From Spirochaetota bacterium (lineage in GTDB: Bacteria; Spirochaetota; Spirochaetia; DTKZ01), in assembly GCA_029562045.1 (NCBI GenBank), contig JAKQWJ010000324.1, positions 1-14,101 of the forward strand: a stretch of 14,101 nt of DNA. The letters run 5' to 3'. This document shows, piece after piece, positions 12,151-14,101 of the stretch; position 1 is the stretch's first letter; each line of letters begins with the position of its first letter. The notes below the pieces were generated by a model. The model saw nothing but the letters and a program-made list of their open reading frames with translations, searched no databases and was not told the DNA's origin. A program made the position numbers and the translations under genes.

Positions 12151-13929
12151 ATGTCGATGGAAAAAGAAAAAAAAGCCTCTGACCCCGATTCTTTCTTCCC
12201 GGATCTGCCCGATACGGAGTTGGACCAGTACGGGGTCTGGGTCAAGGCCGGTCCCGAAACCGTCGAAGATGACGCGCCCGATCTGGACGAACTGGAGCTT
12301 TCGGACCTGTCGGACCGCGATTCCGGCATAAGCCCCGAAGAAGAGGCGCTGCTCGACCCGCTGGAGAAGACCTCCGGAGCCGCCCCCATGGAGCCGGGGC
12401 CCGGAGACCTGGATGATTTCTCTTTTCCCGACGAGGAGATCGACGAGGAACTCCTCTCCGGGTTCACCGATGCCGGCGCCTCCGGTGGCGCGGGACGCGA
12501 CGATTCCCTGGACCTCGATTTCGACCTGGAAGCCCCGGATCTGGATTCGCTGCCCCCGGAGCATCCCCCGGAGGATGCGTCCATCGCCTTCGACGATCTG
12601 GAAGCGGTGGAGAGGGACATGAGCGATGCGGCTCCGCCCCCCGCCCCGAAAAGCGCGGCCGTCTCCGGTGACATCCTGTCCAGAATTGAAAAGGAACTCG
12701 CCACCATCAAGAGCGAGCTTGCGGAGCTGAAAAGGGAGCTCTCTGTCCTGAAGCCTTCGATGGGGGCGGCGGGCCCCAGCGCTGCGGAGGAACCGGCGGA
12801 AGAGGCGGGCTTCTTCGAGGAGGACGAGGACGAGACGATAGCCCTGACGGGAGACGAACTGGACAACATCCTCAGCACCGCGGACATCACCGAGGAGACC
12901 GGGGAATCCGACATCCCCCCGGAGGGTCTGGAGATCGATCTGAAGCCCGACGAAGACATCATTCCCCTGGAGGAACCGGCGGCTCCGCTGCCGGAGTTCG
13001 ACACCGGGTCGGAGGGCCTGTCGGTGACATCCCCGGAAGAGATGGCCATCATCGAAGAGTACAACCGGGAACTGGACAATTTCGGCGTCGACGAGTTCCG
13101 CATCGGCGACGAGGACGCCATCGATGCCCGGGAGGAATCGGGACTTATCGAAGACGGGGCATCACTGGATGAGATCCCCGTCGAAGTCCCCCTTGCCGAG
13201 GAAGCGGAGGGTCTGGATTTCGATCTCGCGGACCTGGAGGAGCCGGAAGATCCGAACGCTCATGCCGGAGCGGAGAGCGACGTTCTCCCGCCGATGGACG
13301 AGTGGCTCGAGATGCCCGAGGAACTGGAGGTGGAGCTCGCCGAGCCCGAGGTGGAGACGCTCCCCCCGCTGGAAGAGGCCTTCCAGATGCCCCGGGAGCT
13401 GGAGGCGGAACCCGCCGAGGAGGTGGAGGAAATTCCCGCCGTGGAGCCCCCGGAGGCGGCGGGGCCGGCGGACAATTTTTTCCTGATGCCCGAAGGCGGT
13501 CTGGAGATGGATATTCCCGAAGAGTCGGAAGAAGCGTCTCCGAAAACCCCCCAGAGCCGGGGAGCAGCGCCCCAGGCTCCGGCGAGTTTCGAGGAGGACC
13601 TCCCGGAACTGGACGACCTCATGTCCGAGGGTCTCGAGGAAGTCCCCGCGGAAGCCGACGAGATTACGGCCGGCCTGGATCTGGAACCCCTGGAGGAAGA
13701 GGTGGAAGTCAGTCCCCAGCCCCCTCTGATGGAAGAGCCCCCCCTGGAAGCGGCGGGGTCTTCCCTGGCGGCGGGGATACCCGAGAACCTGAAGGAAGAA
13801 GTCAAGACCGTCCTGAAATACATGGACCAGCTTCTGGAGGATCTTCCGGAAGAAAAAATCAGGGAGTTCGCCCGCTCCGAACATTTCGAAGTCTACCGCC
13901 GTCTGTTCGAAGAACTCGGTCTGGAGTAG
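12151..13929 (+). CDS. Large acidic repeat-containing cytoplasmic protein, function unknown
   Basis: A 592-residue, very acidic protein (Asp and Glu dominate nearly all of it) with no signal peptide or membrane helix. Three parts stand out. The amino end (about 1-45) holds a non-acidic island 'ELDQYGVWVKAGPE' that I recall from spirochaete proteins. A coiled coil lies at about 173-206 ('ILSRIEKELATIKSELAEL'). The rest of the middle is Pro/Glu/Asp-rich linker with an imperfect repeat centred on 'WLEMPEELEVEL', 'FQMPRELEAEP' and 'FLMPEGGLEMDI', the Met at 388, 413 and 446. The carboxyl end (about 546-592) is a compact helical segment ('VKTVLKYMDQLLEDLP', 'IREFARSEHFEVYRRLF'). This looks like a tether with two interaction ends. 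ATG 12151 was chosen because GAGGAG is six bases upstream; the frame is open from 12079 but that precedes or meets the transcription start. The stop is two bases before the next gene. Confidence 0.82.
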   Translation: MSMEKEKKASDPDSFFPDLPDTELDQYGVWVKAGPETVEDDAPDLDELELSDLSDRDSGISPEEEALLDPLEKTSGAAPMEPGPGDLDDFSFPDEEIDEELLSGFTDAGASGGAGRDDSLDLDFDLEAPDLDSLPPEHPPEDASIAFDDLEAVERDMSDAAPPPAPKSAAVSGDILSRIEKELATIKSELAELKRELSVLKPSMGAAGPSAAEEPAEEAGFFEEDEDETIALTGDELDNILSTADITEETGESDIPPEGLEIDLKPDEDIIPLEEPAAPLPEFDTGSEGLSVTSPEEMAIIEEYNRELDNFGVDEFRIGDEDAIDAREESGLIEDGASLDEIPVEVPLAEEAEGLDFDLADLEEPEDPNAHAGAESDVLPPMDEWLEMPEELEVELAEPEVETLPPLEEAFQMPRELEAEPAEEVEEIPAVEPPEAAGPADNFFLMPEGGLEMDIPEESEEASPKTPQSRGAAPQAPASFEEDLPELDDLMSEGLEEVPAEADEITAGLDLEPLEEEVEVSPQPPLMEEPPLEAAGSSLAAGIPENLKEEVKTVLKYMDQLLEDLPEEKIREFARSEHFEVYRRLFEELGLE

Positions 13930-13931
13930 TC

Positions 13932-14101
13932 ATGGGCCTCCTGGATCGCGTTCTTCGGGAAACCCGGACGGGCGGCACACACGGAGGCCTTCTGCGCAGG
14001 GTGCAGACCCTGAGCCCGCCGACGGAAGAACCGGCGCCCCGGGACGGGAGCCTGATCCTGCCGGCCCGGCCGCCGCTGTCGGGGCCCCCCCGGACGGCGC
14101 A
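13932..14101 (+). CDS. Start of a downstream protein, cut by window edge, function unknown
   Basis: The first 56 residues of a reading frame beginning MGLLDRVLRETRTGG, open to the right edge. The start follows the acidic-protein stop by two bases, with a GGAG overlapping that stop codon as ribosome-binding site, so translation is probably coupled. The sequence is a short amphipathic start followed by a Pro/Arg/Gly-rich, probably disordered stretch ('LSPPTEEPAPRDGS'), with no signal peptide. Not enough is present to assign a family. Confidence 0.65.
   Translation, partial: MGLLDRVLRETRTGGTHGGLLRRVQTLSPPTEEPAPRDGSLILPARPPLSGPPRTA

Noticed and set aside
12042..13121. 359-codon Ser-rich frame antisense to the acidic protein, and a similar one at 13260-13823
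   Set aside because: Ser-rich products are what GAG/GAC/GAA codons give in the antisense reading. No ribosome-binding site or domain.

Overview
The window is visibly GC-rich with strong G/C bias at third codon positions, so antisense frames stay open over long distances. Short AT-rich islands between genes stand out and carry most of the recognisable promoter elements. Gene content (ClpB, plant/trypanosome-length GpmI, DUF1015, DUF3783, a very acidic protein with an 'LDQYGVWVK' amino end) suggests a high-GC spirochaete. That assignment comes from memory of gene families and is moderate at best. Only bacterial chromosomal genes are seen: no mobile element, CRISPR array, tRNA or rRNA.

Layout. 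(1) 1-1730, minus strand: a run of a CDF metal transporter, a small DUF3783 protein and the amino-terminal 181 residues of HisC (cut by the left edge), with overlapping or near-touching ends. (2) 1731-1971: a divergent intergenic region with three exact copies of a 15-bp sequence on a 17-bp spacing grid, a hairpin and a likely clpB promoter. (3) 1972-4545, plus: ClpB disaggregase, followed by a very GC-rich spacer with a possible terminator. (4) 4739-5590, plus: a metallo-beta-lactamase-fold hydrolase that looks leaderless. It converges on and overlaps (5) the minus-strand operon gpmI - CYTH - diacylglycerol-kinase-family gene (8870 down to 5575). (6) 8871-9267: a 397-bp divergent region with a good gpmI promoter and a perfect 14-bp stem-loop near the predicted gpmI mRNA 5' end. 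(7) 9268-11566, plus: a DUF1015 protein and an overlapping gene for an exported protein of unknown function. (8) 11991-11536, minus: a FtsB/DivIC-like protein with an unexpected second membrane segment. (9) 12151 to the right edge, plus: a large acidic, repeat-containing cytoplasmic protein and the start of a coupled downstream gene.

How the genes relate: GpmI works at the 3-phosphoglycerate node and is divergent from DUF1015, a family I recall near serine biosynthesis genes, so the 8871-9267 region may balance glycolysis against a 3-phosphoglycerate branch. The CYTH and lipid-kinase-like genes are tightly coupled by a GTGA overlap. The FtsB-like gene and the acidic-protein gene share a divergent control region, which gives weak support for an envelope or division link. 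No defence or other obviously new multi-gene system is visible. The best leads are the acidic protein with its FtsB-like neighbour, the gpmI leader hairpin, the leaderless MBL start and the 17-bp-spaced repeats.
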